From Hordeum vulgare subsp. vulgare (taxonomy: Eukaryota; Streptophyta; Magnoliopsida; Poales; Poaceae): a DNA stretch of 64,000 nt. Position numbers and translations under genes: made by a program. Positions within the stretch are counted from its first letter, which is position 1, and every line of letters begins with the position of its first letter. Shown here piece after piece: positions 1-12,226 of the stretch. The notes under the pieces are model-generated. The model was not told the DNA's origin. It saw only the letters and a list, made by a program, of their open reading frames with translations, and searched no databases. The stretch is taken from the NCBI RefSeq assembly GCF_904849725.1, contig NC_058521.1, positions 436,002,676 to 436,066,675 of the forward strand, in the 5' to 3' direction.

Positions 1-681
1 CGAGGCGAGGCACGTCCTAAGGAGTCAAGAATGACGCAAGGGAAGGACATGTGAGAAGTAGACAAGCAGGGTGGCGTAGTCTCCCCTTTAGTGCAAAGGA
101 GGCAAGGACATACCAGAGGTTCTGAAGGCATCTCCAAAAGGTTTCCATTCTGGTGCAATAAGACCATGGCCGCCCGTCGGCAAGACGGACGTCACCCGTG
201 GACTGCCCCTGCAGCGTTGACAGCTACTTTGCAGGCGAAGACCACCTTTGTATAGGGGAAGCATGTTCCCTTGTCACCTTTAAAATGGGCCATTGTGGGA
301 TCTATTCCCGTGGAAACGATAAGGGTCGAGGACTCGGGCCGCCACTATATATAGAGGATAGGATACTTCGTAGAGGGGGATCCAATCATTCATCTACTAG
401 CATCACACACCGCCACCCAGCCTCCGGAGGTGCACGAGCATTGTACTATTCCATCCACCATCCTCCAAGAGAGGCAATCCACCAAAGCAGGAGTAGGGTA
501 TTATGCTCCGTAGCGGCCAGAACCTAGGTAAACTGTTGTTTTCTGTGTCTTCCTCACCATCGAGTGAGTTCTTTGCCTTGTCCGCTGGGTCCCGAGTCAG
601 GTGAACCGAAGCTGCCAAGTGGTCTCCGTGGGCACCCCTGGTTACAAATATTTAGGGTTTTACGGAGCCCGAAATCCGACA
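1..681 (+). mobile_element. LTR, 3' part, cut by the window edge
   Basis: This looks like the 3' part of a plus-oriented gypsy-type LTR. It has a TATA box at 346-353, a following transcribed-leader-like stretch, and a terminal CGACA at 677-681. The sequence after 681 is internal DNA of element A, so the LTR is inserted there; the expected 5-bp target duplication on this side would be ATTAC (682-686). The left end is outside the window, so I cannot tell a solo LTR from the 3' LTR of a full element. Short ORFs inside it (for example 198-527) look accidental. The family is not identified. Confidence 0.7.
346..353 (+). promoter_or_regulatory. TATA box of the truncated LTR
   Basis: TATATATA lies in a GC-rich context about 330 bp before the LTR end, the usual place for the U3/R promoter of a gypsy LTR. 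It is read from sequence only. Confidence 0.5.
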
Positions 682-1311
682 ATTACCTTGTCTTCTCCTA
701 TGTTTAAATTGTCTCGCAGATTCCAGCTTAGTCCATGATGCACTCATACTATTATTATTATCATATCATTCAATCGTGCAAGTGAAAGGCAATAATGACG
801 ATATTTGATGTAGTGATCGTGGCAAACAAAGCTGGTATGGACTCTTCTTGTTTCCCATTTTTGTAAATATGTTTAGCTCGTTCGTTCTTGATTCAGTATA
901 TTATGAGTGAACATGTTTATGATGACAATTAGAGATTATAGTTTCTCATGCCATGCTTAAACAACTAGGAGTGGGTAATGATTTATCTTATGAGTCAACA
1001 TGCATTAAAATGGTTATGATGTGGTATGGTAATACGGTATTTCCCTCACAATAATTCGAGCAGCTTGACTTGGCCCATGTGCAAACATGCACTTGATTCA
1101 AAAACAATGCAGCCTTCATGATGTTTAAATTCAGAGTGTTCATATCTTACCCATGTTAATGTCCAATGTTATTTTTTTCACAATGCATGATTATGACTGT
1201 TTTCAGTCTCTAGCTGGTCGCTCTTCAATCTATTGCTAGCCTTCACCTGTACCAAGCGGGAATGCTGCTTGTGCATCCAAACTCCTAAAATCAAGTTATT
1301 CCACATGAGTG
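682..1311 (+). other. Element A internal segment 1 (non-coding)
   Basis: This AT-rich sequence has no ORF of note and contains an ATT trinucleotide run near 750-761. It belongs to the 3' non-coding interior of element A and is directly continued by 2964 onward once the solo LTR is removed. Confidence 0.65.
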
Positions 1312-2963
1312 TGATGTCTACTACGCAACCTTCTCCTTGTAGACGTTGTTAGGCCTCCAAGTGCAGAGGTTTGTAGGACAGTAGCAGTTTTCCCTCAAGT
1401 GGGTGACCTAAGGTTTATCAATCCGCGGGAGGCGTATGATGAAGATGGTCTCTCTCAAGCAACCCTGCAACCAAATAACAAAGAGTCTCTTGTGTCCCCA
1501 ACACACCCAATATAATGGTAAGTTGTATAGGTGCACTAGTTCAGCAAAGAGATGGTGAAACAAGTGCAATATGGATGGTAGGTATAGGTTTTTGTAATCT
1601 GAAATTACAAAAACAGCAAGGTAACAAATGGTAAAAGTGAGCACGAACGGTATTGCAATGCGTGGAAACAAGGCCTAGGGTTCATACTTTCACTAGTGAA
1701 GTTCTCTCAACAAAGATAACATAATTGGATCATATAACTAGCCCTGAACATGCAACAAAGAGTCACTCCAAAGTCATTAATAGCGGAGAACAAATGAAGA
1801 GATTATTGTCGGGTACGAAACCACCACAAAGTTATTCTTTCTGATCGACCTATTCAAGAGTTCGTACTATAATAAGACCTTAAGATACATATCAACCAAG
1901 ACCCTAATGTCACCTAGATACTCCATTGTCACCTCAAGTATCCGTGGGCATGATTATACGATATGCATCACACAATCTCAGAATCATCTATTCAACCAAC
2001 ACATAGGACTTCAAAGAGTGCCCCGAAGTTTCTACCAGAGAGTCAAAACGTGTGCCAACCCCTATGCATAGATTCCCAATGTCACGAACCCGCAAGTTGA
2101 TCACCAAAACATACATCGAGTACTCACATGAATCCATGTGTGCCAGCCCATATGCATAGGTTCCCAATTGTCACAAACCCGCAAGTTGATCACAGCAGAT
2201 AGACATGTGCAAGACATACATCAAGTGTTCTCAAAGACTCAATTCGATAAGATAACTCCAAAGGGGAAACTCAATTCATTACAAGAAGGGAGAGGGGGAA
2301 GAACATCATAAGATCCAACTATAGTAGCAAAGCCCATGGTACATCGAGATCAAGACATCTCAAGAACACGAGAGAGAGAGACAGAGATCAAACACATAGC
2401 TACTGGTACATACCCTCAGCCCGGGGGAGAACTACTCCCTCCTCGTCATGGAGATCGCCGGGATGATGAAGATGGCCACCGGAGATGGATTCCCCCTCCG
2501 GCAGGGTGCCGGAACGGGCTCAAGATTAGTTTTTGGTGGCTACAGAGGCTTGCGACGGCGGAACTCCCGATCTAGGTTTCTTTCTCGGGGATTCTGAATT
2601 TATAGGAATTTATGGCGGTGGAATTGCGTCAGTTGGGCCCACGAGGGGGACACTAGCCTGCACGGTGCGACCTGGGGGTAGGCCACGCCCCATGGGCTTG
2701 TGACTCCCTTGTGACTCTTCTGGCCTTCTTCCAAAGCTTCGGGGGTCTCTTTTGGTCCAAAAGAAATCATCGTAAAGTTTCATTCCATTTGGACTCCGTC
2801 TGAAAAAGGGTCAAAAACACGGGAAAAACAGAAACTGGCACTTGGCACTGAGTTAATAGGTTAGTCCCAAAAAAGATATAAAATAGCATGCAAAATATCC
2901 AAAGTTGACAAGATAATAGCATGGAACCATCAAAAATTATAGATAAGTTGGAGACGTATCAGA
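1312..2963 (-). mobile_element. Solo LTR, Sabrina/WHAM-like gypsy
   Basis: The 1652-bp LTR reads TGATACGTCTCC at its 5' end and finishes in TAGACATCA on the minus strand. It is flanked by GAGTG at 1307-1311 and 2964-2968, a 5-bp target duplication. No PBS, polypurine tract or internal region is attached, so this is a solo LTR left by recombination between the two LTRs of a former element. The minus-strand ORF at 1408-1671 lies wholly inside it and is not a gene. It was inserted into element A. Confidence 0.88.
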
Positions 2964-3688
2964 GTGCACCATACATACCCATATGCGGTGTTACCCTGCC
3001 GTTCCACGTAAATTTGCATGTGCCATCTCTAATATTCAAGTAAATATCTGTTTTGTGTGCTCGTACCGCTCATAGAGTGATGCGGCGGTCATTATATTCC
3101 ATGCTAAGCGGGTTATTCTCAAATATGTGTGTTTATTCACTTGTCATTACACGAGAGAGGCTGGTAAAAGGATGCCTAGTCCTGCATAATACAAAAATAA
3201 ATAAACAAGAACTCCCTCTAGAAAGTTGACTGTTTGGATGGTACCCGTGGATTCGGCTAGCCATGGAGTGTGTTTTAATGGTGGAGGGGGAGTAAACTTT
3301 CAATTCTGTTTGGGAACCAACAATAATGTGATTAGCATGGAAGATATTGAAAAATCCATCGTTATGTTGACAGGAAAAGCACACCACTGCCAAAATACAA
3401 TTTCATCCATGTTTTGCACCTTGAGCTCTCACATCTCTGCAAATCAATGCTTCCCTCTGCGAAGGGCCTGACAATTTATTTTTAAGTTGAGTCATCACCT
3501 TCTTACTTACCGCACTAGACTAGAGATCACTATTGTCATTCTTATGCATTGAGTCTATTTAATGTTGGATTTGAGCATGACTAGATATTTCCTACTCTGA
3601 ATTATAATGTTTAGTCGCTGCTTGAACCTCGGAGGTGCTCTGCATTTAAGTTTTGCAGTCTCAAAAAGGGCTACCAAAATACCATGTC
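2964..3688 (+). other. Element A internal segment 2 (non-coding)
   Basis: This continues segment 1 and ends at the copia insertion (TSD ATGTC at 3684-3688). The two overlapping small ORFs at 3133-3393 and 3226-3471 have no recognisable domain and sit on opposite strands; I see no gene. Confidence 0.65.
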
Positions 3689-5102
3689 TGAAAGTGCGTT
3701 ATATCGACTAGAGGGGGTGAATAGGAGATTTTTAGAATTTCATCACTGAGGAAATTCCTTTTGAGGAAATTCCTCACTCATGACTAACTTGCACCGGAAA
3801 CAACAAAGGATCAGGAGTGCAAAGTATCACTACAACAGTTTTTCAAGGTGAAGAATATGAAAAGCAGTTTGCACAGCATGCTGGCACAGAGAAAACAAGT
3901 GAGGATTAACTCGTCTGAAGAATTTGGGGTTGAGGAATTTCAGAGAAAGCCTTTCGTAAATTCTTCAAACAGTGACAATGAAAATATTCAACATACCATA
4001 TGAGGAATTGAAAGAGTTGAAGAAATAGAACCCATTTCACAGTGAAGACAATGGTTGATGACCCAGTTCCAACTGCTGTGACAGTTGTACATCTGATTTG
4101 GAGCGGCTTGGTATTGAAACAAAAAGACACACAGTCCCGGGACACACTGTCCCTACCGTATTCTCCTTGAGCTAAGAACACACAGTCCTCGCCCAACACT
4201 CGTGGTAAATCTTCAGGGCAGACTTCCAAACCCTCACAAACTTGGTCACCTGGCGATCCACAATTGACTGCTGGATTTCTCTAGACCATGACGCCTAACC
4301 GTCTGGAGGATGCACTGTCCTCAAAGGTAAAATGCTTCAGTCCCACACAGGAACAACTTCTTCAGTGATGCTCAATCACTTGGTTTTGATTTGTGGTTTG
4401 GTTTTTGGGGTATTTCCTCACTGATGATTTACTCTCGAAGACTCTAAGGAATTTGGGTTGCTCTTATGACAAGTGTCAGTTTCTAACGGAGCAGCCAACC
4501 AGTTAATGGTTGTGGGGCGGCTGTTTATAGCCTAGGAGCATCCCAACATGATTTGACATTAATGCCATTAAATAATATGATCGTTGGAGTGGATAAGATC
4601 GGTGAGGTGGCACGAATTGCGGCAACGGTCGGGACCCTCAACTGTGAGAGTCCTCATGTCTCTCATTTTCCTCACATCAGGCTTTTGGTAGGATTAGGCT
4701 TGGGTTGAGCATCATGAGGAAATTCATTCCAAAGTGTTACATCGACCCCCTTTAACAGTACGGTGTTCCTATGACTCAAGAGTGAAGAAAATAAAACAGA
4801 AATAATAAATCTTCATGCTTCAAAGTCTTCAGATTAATTTTCTTCAGAACACACCGAATTCCTCATTTTCAATATCTTCATAAGGAATTTCAATTTCATC
4901 GTAGTTTCTTCGCGATTCAATTCTTCAACAGAAGACCAATTTCTTCAGCCAAAGATATACATTTTTAGGGCTTGATATTTATCGAATATTTCAAACTCCC
5001 CAGCGACTTATAGATCCTGTGTACACTCATGAACACATTAGATACTCAACCTATAAGTCTTCAAACCACTAAAATCACTAAGGGGCTCTAGATGCACTTA
5101 CA
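3689..5102 (-). repeat. 3' LTR of the Maximus-like copia
   Basis: This 1414-bp LTR, read on the minus strand, starts TGTAAGTGCATC and ends CACTTTCA. It pairs with 18242-19651. Compared with the partner it lacks a roughly 25-bp stretch near 3800 and has an extra stretch of about 23 bp near 4590-4615. The words GAGGAATT and GAAGAATT recur throughout. Small ORFs inside it, such as 3906-4229 minus (mirrored at 18585-18806), are LTR sequence. Confidence 0.88.
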
Positions 5103-5116
5103 ATCTCCCCCTTTTT
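5103..5116 (-). other. Polypurine tract of the Maximus-like copia
   Basis: AAAAAGGGGGAGAT on the minus strand directly abuts the 3' LTR. This is the usual plus-strand primer site for reverse transcription. Confidence 0.75.
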
Positions 5117-5628
5117 GGTGGTTGATGACAATTAGGTTAAGTCTTCAACGGGGATAAAAATATGAAGTGAAAATACTCATTCGGAGGAATTTGAAATCAA
5201 GATACAGAGAGACTCCCCCTGAAGATGTGCATATCTTGAGGATTTTGCTTTTCACAGCAAATGCACATTGATGATTTATATGATGGAGATCTCCCCCTAA
5301 GTCTTATAAATCATGCATACATATGACAGATAATATGAAGATTTTAAGAATGCATGAGAAATGGTATCAGACGAATTTTCGCATGCATGCATTAATATTT
5401 TAAGGAATAAGCATGCGAAGAAAAACGTTCAAAAGCATCAGAGTACCATCGGGCTTAAGTTACAACTCATTCCATAAAACACTTCAGAAGAATCAAGAGT
5501 TTGTAACTTAATAAAGTTCATAGGCCCCAAAATATATCCCGCGTGAAGACTAACTCTTAGATTTCTCCCAATTTGTCATCAAGTGACAAAAAGGGACAAA
5601 ACTGAGGACTAACGCCCCGTGAAGACTT
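5117..5628 (-). other. Spacer between extra ORF and 3' LTR
   Basis: About 0.5 kb of AT-rich sequence carries the CTCCCCCT words typical of SIRE/Opie-type elements (also at 5212-5219 and 5291-5298). It holds no convincing ORF: the minus-strand ORF at 5550-5759 overlaps the end of the extra ORF in another frame. Confidence 0.55.
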
Positions 5629-8600
5629 TCACTTCTTGGCAGTTGAGGAAGACGAGTGAGGATTCTTGGGAGCAGGCTTCCTCCTTGGACCAGTGGCAGT
5701 GTCTTGTTGGTCTTCATCAGATTCTGTAGTGCGGAATGAAGAAAAAGAACTATCCTCAAGGTATGGAACTAGAATTGGCCTGAATTTCTTCTTTGGTGGC
5801 CATGACCAGTCGAAGTCCTGTGTAAACTTCAATTTTTCAAGTTCTGCTGGAGTCTTCAAATGAGCTAGTGTGGCCCAGGTGCGATCAAAAACCTCATGAA
5901 GATAGTGGATCATTAAGCTTCATTGCATTCTGAGTCTCATTGAGGATTTTCACAATGGCGCCGAATTGGCATTTGATCCACTTGTGATTGTGATCGACCT
6001 TTTGGTGAAGACTGAGCTGTAGCTCTCTGTTATTCAACACCCGTGGGGCAACTGGGCTTGGCGGTTGTGTTTCAGTATCATCCGATGAAGAATATGCATC
6101 TGGTTCACGAAACTGGCCATCAAGGGGTCGACTGCCTTCATCGATCACAGACTTGCCTTTTCCTTCAACTGGCTCGAAAGTATTCTTGTTGACTCTGATC
6201 AGAGGCATATATCCAAGGTGATTATTGAAATCAGCATGATAGTTGATGCCTGACCTAGGTGTGATGAATCTCATGATCCATGGAGCGTAAATCTTCAGGT
6301 CAAAAGGTGACATAGCATTGTCAGCCAGAGTGCTCAAGAAGAAATCATGAAGGTTTATGGGAATGCCATGGATGATGTTGAAGAGGATATTCTTCATGAT
6401 GCCTACAACATCTTCTTCAGCATCATGGCCCTTGATTGGCGCAAGAACACTGCAGAGGATCCTGTAGACAGTCCTGGGTTCAAACTTCAGTTCATGGACC
6501 AGGAAAGTTGCTCTTGGTGGTTGGTCCTTGGCCAAAGGCTTCATGAGGACTTCCATCAGCTTATTGCGCAGCTCCCGTTCATCATATATCTTCATGGCCT
6601 GTTCTGAAGGAATTGACACAGGAAGTTCTCGCAGCAGCTCATTTGCAGGGGCCTTGAAGTGTGTGTGCTACGTCATCCAATCCAGCACCCAAGTGTTGAT
6701 ATCTGTTGGATTTCCAGAGATATGCAAAGTTGCATAGAATTGAAGAACGATGTCGCTGTTCCAATCGCAGATATCAGTGCAAAGTGGGAGCAATCCTGCT
6801 TCATGAAGGAAACTGAGGACTGGGGCGAAGCAAGGAATTTCTTCAAGCTCAACATGAGGAATATGCCTGTGCTGAAATATTTTGTTTCTTCCACAAAGCA
6901 CAGACGCATAATAGTTGAGCTGATTCCTTGTACAAAACTTCATGTGCGTGATGTGAGGCTTGTCATAAGGATTTTCTCCGATGAAATACACGCGTTCTTC
7001 ATAGAACACTTCCTTCTGAAACTTTGGCCGCTTGGAGAAGGGCTGATGCTACATAGGCTGAAGATTTTGCTTCTTCCCTTGAGGAGAGGCAATCATGGCA
7101 GTCTCCGGATTGACAACCACAATATCAGTTTCTGTATTTGGCGCAGGGGCATTTTCTTCAGCATGTTCCTCAGGATGAGGAATTTCATCAGCCTGTGCCT
7201 CAGGTTGAGGATTTTGCTCCGGGTGAGGATTTTCTTCAGCCCGAGCCTCTGGTTGAGGATTTTTCTCAGGAGGAGGAATCTCTTCATGCTGAGCCTCAGG
7301 TTGAGGGTTTTGCTTAGGATTTGGATTTTCTTCAGGCTGAGGATCTTCTTCTTGGTTTTCCTCAGCTTGAGGAATTTGCTTGGAGGAGGAGACAAATTCA
7401 TGAGCTATTGCAGCTGATCCTTGAGCAGATTCTTCAGGAGGAATGAATGTGTGAGGACTGTCATCAATTTGAATCTCCTCATCAGTGTGTTCCTCAGACT
7501 CAGCAGTCTTCATTTCCTCATCAGTCAGATGCTCCTTGTCTTCGCTATTGAAGTGAATCATTTCATAGGATGGAGCAATCTTGAGAGGCACAACATCCAA
7601 AGGAGCATTTTCATCAAGAGATTTGAGGCGCTTGGCCTCAGTTGATTCTGGTGTTGAGGAAGCTTTTCTTTTCTTAGCTTCCTTTTCTACAACCCTGGTT
7701 TTCTTGACGTCTGATGCAGACAGAGTCATTTTCTTCATCTTTGAAGATTTTGGTGAAGGCATTTTCTCTTTAGGAGGCGGAGTCGTATCCGTCCTGGCAG
7801 TTTCCTCAGCTGAAGCATTTTCTTCAACTGGAGGAGATTCATCAGCCGGCTTAGACGCATCAGCTAGAGCAGATTCATCAGCTGGCATATATGCATCAGC
7901 TGGAATTTCCTTAGCTATTTCTTCAATAGCCGGTGCATCAGCACGACTTTCTTGAGGCATTTCCTCAGTAGGGGTTGGTTGTTCTTCCTCTATCTCAGGC
8001 TGCTGTGGTGTTGCTGGAGGGGCAACCTTTTTGTTGTAATCATCAGCGATGCTGGTTGCAAACTTGATGAAATTGTTCTTGGGACTTTGATGATCAGATA
8101 GCTTGGTATACTTGTTTGTCAAAGTCTTCAATTCTGCGCGGGTTGATACAAGAGCATTAGGCGTCAGGCTGAGGAGATTTTGTCTGAGGAATTTCTCCTT
8201 CTTCAGCTTCGTAACCTTTGCTTGTTTGGCTTGCGTCTCCTTCCACTTGGCCTCATTGATGAAAGTGGCCACCATATGGCTGATGCCTGGGGGAAGCTTC
8301 AAGTGATCAATGGGTGTGTTAGGGTCATCATACCACACATTGATGAAGTCCAACAGGACTTTTGGGTCCATGGCCAGTGGAATGGCGCTGCCTAAAGCTT
8401 GAGCGACCCGCTCCTGCTTGTTCATGATGATTGCTTATAGTGTCTGATCATCATATTCATCACTGCCTTCTGATGCAGAATGGACTTTGATGACTTTGCT
8501 TGAGCTGTGTCTGGTTCCTCTTCCAGCAGTCACCTTAGTCTTCATTGGTGTTGGTGAATACTTTGTCTCTGAGCTCTTTGCAGAAGGAACAGAGGAGCTG

Positions 8601-9310
8601 GAGACAATAGGCAGTTGCTTCAAAATCTGCTTGTGTTCAGGCTTTGAAGCCGTTGGTGTTGCTTAGGGTTTTGGCGCAGATGCATGGACAACCTTCTGAA
8701 GCAATTTCTCCTAAGGCTTTGAAGCCTTTGATTTCTGTGTCACAGGCCTCACTTGAGGAATAGCCGTGCCAGAAGTTTCAGCAGCTGAGGAGGTGGCTGC
8801 TGCAGCAGCAGATTCTTCGTTGAATTTCCTCACAGCAGCTTATGCTTGCTTCTGAAGCTTTGATAAGTGTTTTGTCTTTTCTTCAGGATAGTCATCAATC
8901 GTCTTGAGGCTTTAAGGATGGGCATCCTGATGATCCTCGAGAGGAGGCCTTTTGCCAGGTGGCTTAAGAGCGAATTTCTTCGCGTACTTTGGAGTGATGA
9001 ATCTGTATTCTTTCCGCTCCTTAGCCCACCGACGTTCTATCTTTTGAAGCCTTATTTTCCTCTTGGGCATTGTTTCTTGCTCATCTAGTGTGCAGTATTC
9101 CAAGTATATATCCTCAGGGATATCAATGGCAGTGTTCTGCTCGAGCTTCTTGCCACCCTTTTGCTTCCTTTCGTCTTCCATTTTCTTCAGCTGAGGCTTT
9201 TGGTGAGGAAATTGAACTCTTGAGGATTCTGATGACACTTGCAGATTTTCTTCAAGAAATGCTGCAAATGAGATATGTTGATGAGAACCTAGAGATTCAT
9301 CAGCTGACAT
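5629..9310 (-). pseudogene. Extra sense ORF of the Maximus-like copia (env-position / aORF), broken
   Basis: One minus-strand frame runs from an ATG at 9310 to about 5910, interrupted only by stops at 8912-8914, three between 8911 and 8624, and at 8435, 7049 and 6668. A one-frame shift near 5905 then leads into the last stretch, ending at 5629. That is roughly 1,220 codons, far longer than chance. In order it has a basic start, an Ala/Ser/Thr/Lys-rich part, a segment containing DFINVWYDDP, a Pro/Glu-rich repeat zone (7130-7370), then a structured-looking part with FYATLHISG and APWIMRFI, and a Ser/Lys-rich tail. The last structured part reminds me of the 'putative plant transposon protein' domain found with Athila-type and SIRE-type elements; this is memory, not a search. 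It lies between pol and the 3' LTR, where env-like ORFs of the SIRE lineage sit. I see no clear signal peptide or membrane segment, so an envelope role is not supported. Confidence 0.7.
7130..7370 (-). repeat. Pro/Glu/Gln/Asn-rich degenerate repeats in the extra ORF
   Basis: On the minus strand the protein repeats variants of a 6- to 13-residue unit such as NPQPEAQ and EENPHPEQ about ten times. The DNA shows this as repeated GAGGATTT and GAGGAATTT words. It is an acidic, probably disordered linker. Confidence 0.7.
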
Positions 9311-10698
9311 TTTTGTACCTGTGAACAGAGTATAGTTGCGAGGAATCTGGAGAGGTCATATGCGTTCTCATATTTGAAGAAATTGAAAATTTTAAAGTTG
9401 AGGAATTTGACCAGTGGGTTGAGGAATTTGTCTAAGCACTCTGATCTTGGGTGCCAGAGTTGTACAGATTCGAAAATTTGCACAATTGAGGAATCTCGTG
9501 AAGACTTTTAGTTGCTTCGTGAAATTCATCAACAGTTTGAGGAATAAGCAGTGTTTGAGGAATAGAGACTGATAGACACTGAGGAAAAACAGATTCCACG
9601 AATCTAAGGTAAAATAGTAGATTGAAAGGGACTGTAAAAATAGGGTTTTATTTACCCTATATATCGCACACGAAGAACAGAAGATGAAGTAGCAGTAGAT
9701 GCTCTTCGGTGCGAGCGCACTGCGCCCTAACTTGGCAACAAAGGACGGCTACGACGGCGGCAGACGTAAACGTTCTGATTCCGGCGCGATTTCAGCGACA
9801 GAGAGGTTGAGGCAGTGAAGCTTTTCCTCGCCGGCGACGAAACATCTAGCTGTGGCGCTAGGTCTTTGGTGTAGCGGAGACGAGGTCGAGAGAGAACGAA
9901 GAGTTTTAACCGGAGGGGGTAAGGACATATTTATAGCTCAGGTGAAAACTGTCCGGCCGATTCTTTTGGACCGAACTACCCCCGCCCTTTTGTCTCCGCA
10001 GGACACATGTAGCAACCATTTAAAGCGGTGGAGATCGTGCTTATCTGGTTGTGGGAAGTGGGGTTCAGTTACTGTGTAACAATTTTTTTTCAGGATTTGA
10101 GAATTTGTTACAAAATCATCAGCTGACAAGGATGCAGTGAGGATTTTGAACAAAGTTTCAAGTAGAATGCATATGAAGAATTGAGTAGACTGGGTGAGTA
10201 TAGCATAGAAGGGAAGTAGGGTCCGATCACATTCACTTAGATGAAATATCAAGTTGAATAAATAGCTATAAGTGAATGCTGTCGAGGACTTTGAAATTAC
10301 AGTATATATATATCTAGGCAAATGAAAATCATCAAGTGTTTTGAAAATTTTGACTAACTTGAGGATTTTGTGACACAACGTCATTTTGAAGAATTTCAGC
10401 TTTGAAGAAAAACAAGTTTGAAGAACAACAACTTTGAAGAAAATCAATTTTGAGGAAAAATAACTTTGAAGAAATTCAACTTGAGGAATTTCAAAGTTAG
10501 GTGGTGGCGTGACCCACCGTATAAGAATGATGATTTCAGGCGCCGCGTACAATTGTCGTAGGGCCCTAAGAATCAATTTCTTCATTAATCTCCTCACACT
10601 AAGAGTGATATTCTTCATTGGTTGAAGAAAATCGATTCTTCGTGTGTTGCACATCTAAGTCATCAATTTTGCATAAGTGTTAGGATGTGTGCATGTTT
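9311..10698 (-). other. Spacer between pol and extra ORF
   Basis: About 1.4 kb lies between the pol stop at 10699 and the extra-ORF start at 9310. The minus-strand ORF at 9938-10654 has low-complexity content (repeated FFSSKL-like runs from the 16-bp repeat array) and is not taken as a gene. Subgenomic expression of the downstream ORF would have to start or splice here, but I see no clear TATA box. Confidence 0.5.
10385..10496. repeat. 16-bp minisatellite, seven units
   Basis: Seven consecutive 16-bp units start at 10385, 10401, 10417, 10433, 10449, 10465 and 10481. The consensus is TTTGAAGAAAAACAAC with one to several changes per unit. The period is exact, with no indels. Confidence 0.85.
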
Positions 10699-12221
10699 TT
10701 ACAAAACATTTGAATATTCTAAGATATTTAGCTCACACCGCAACTTGCAAAACGTTTTCTCATCCAAGGGCTTAGTGAAAATATGTGCTAGTTGATCGTC
10801 AGTCTTCACATGGTCGATGATGATATTGCCCTTGAGAACATGGTCTCGAAGAAAATGATGACGAATCTGGATGTGCTTGGTCTTCGAATGTTGTACTGGG
10901 TTGTATGCAATCTTGATTGCACTCTCATTGTCGCAGTAAAGAGGCACATTCTTCATGTTGATGCCGTAGTCCTTGAGGGTTTGCTTCATCCATAGTAATT
11001 GATCATAGCATGAACCAGCAGCAATGTACTCAACTGCGGCAGTGGAGAGAGAAACGCAGTTCTACTTCTTTGAGGACCATTAGACTAGTGATCTTCCGAG
11101 GAAATGACATGTGCCAGAAGTTGACTTGCGATCCACACGGTCACCAGCATAGTCAGAATCAGAATATCCCACAAGATGAAGATTTGAGCCCTTGGTGTGT
11201 GAGCTAAGTATCGAAGAATATGCTTCATAGCCTTATGGCGAGATTCCTTCCGTTTTGCTTGAAAACGTGCACACGTGCAAACACTAAGCATTATATCTGG
11301 CCTAGATGCACACAAATATAGTAAAGAGCCAATCATGGAGCGATATACCTGTGGATCGAATTCTTTACCATTTCGTCAGTGCAGAGGTGGCCATTGGTAG
11401 GCATTGGAGTCTTGGCGCCTTTGCATTCATGCATGTCGAATTTCCTGAGAACATCCTTGAGGCATTTATCCTGTGATATGAAGATCCCATTGCGTTGTTG
11501 ACGAATTTGAAGACCTAAGAAGAATTTCAGGTCCCCCATCATAGACATCTGACATTCTTTACTCATCATGTAAGCAAATTCATAACTGTATCGTTTGTGA
11601 GTACAGCCAATGATGATGTCATCGACATATATCTGGCACATAAATAGTTCATTATCATAGGATTTAGTGAAAAGAGTTGGATCGAGTGAACCAGGTTTGA
11701 AGACTTTCTTCATGAGGAATTCCTTCAATGTATCGTACCATGCCCGAGGGGCTTTCTTGAGACTATAGAGCGCCTTTTTTAGTTTGAAGACTTTGTCTGG
11801 ATTCTTTGGATTCTCAAAACCTGGGGGCTGAGCAACATATACTTCTTCCTCAAGTTTACCATTGCGGAATGGGATTTTCACATCCATTTGATATAATATA
11901 ATGTTATGATGATTAGCATAAGCAAGTAGTATTCGAATAGCGTCAAGTCTAGCAACAAGTGCAAATGTTTCATCAAAATCAATTCCTTCAACCTGTGTGT
12001 AGCCTTGGGCTACAAGTCGTGCCTTATTCCTCACCACTTGACCATCCCCATCTTGCTTATTTCGGAAAATCCACTTGGTGCCGATGATATTGTGCTTGGG
12101 AGGATCTGGTCGTTTGACAAGCTCCAATACATCATTCAACTTGAATTGAAGAAGTTCGTCTTGCATGGCTTGAATCCACTCTGGTTCCATGAAAGTCTCA
12201 ACAACTTTTGAAGGTTCTGTG
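10699..12221 (-). pseudogene. Maximus-like copia RT and RNase H
   Basis: The reverse transcriptase open segment 12190-11333 contains KARLVAQGYTQVEGIDFDETF, a typical copia RT block, and the catalytic YVDD at 11618-11629, followed by the GDLKFFLGLQI block. The frame then shifts near 11335 (SLLYLCASRPDI) and again near 11170. The RNase H end (10989-10699) has DNESAIKIAYNPVQHSKTKHI and DQLAHIFTKPL and ends at a stop at 10699. Upstream on the coding strand the frame is cut by the solo LTR at 12227-13782. At least two frameshifts make it non-functional. Confidence 0.85.
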
Positions 12222-12226
12222 ATAGA

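Noticed and set aside
1408..1671. Minus-strand ORF of 87 aa with hydrophobic content
   Set aside because: It lies completely inside a solo LTR that occurs in many copies in Triticeae genomes.
6659..7417. Plus-strand ORF of 252 aa rich in Leu/Arg/Phe
   Set aside because: It is a shadow of the Pro/Glu-repeat region of the minus-strand extra ORF.
9938..10654. Minus-strand ORF of 238 aa
   Set aside because: It runs through the 16-bp minisatellite and has repetitive Phe/Ser/Lys content. It has no copia domain and lies in the pol/extra-ORF spacer.
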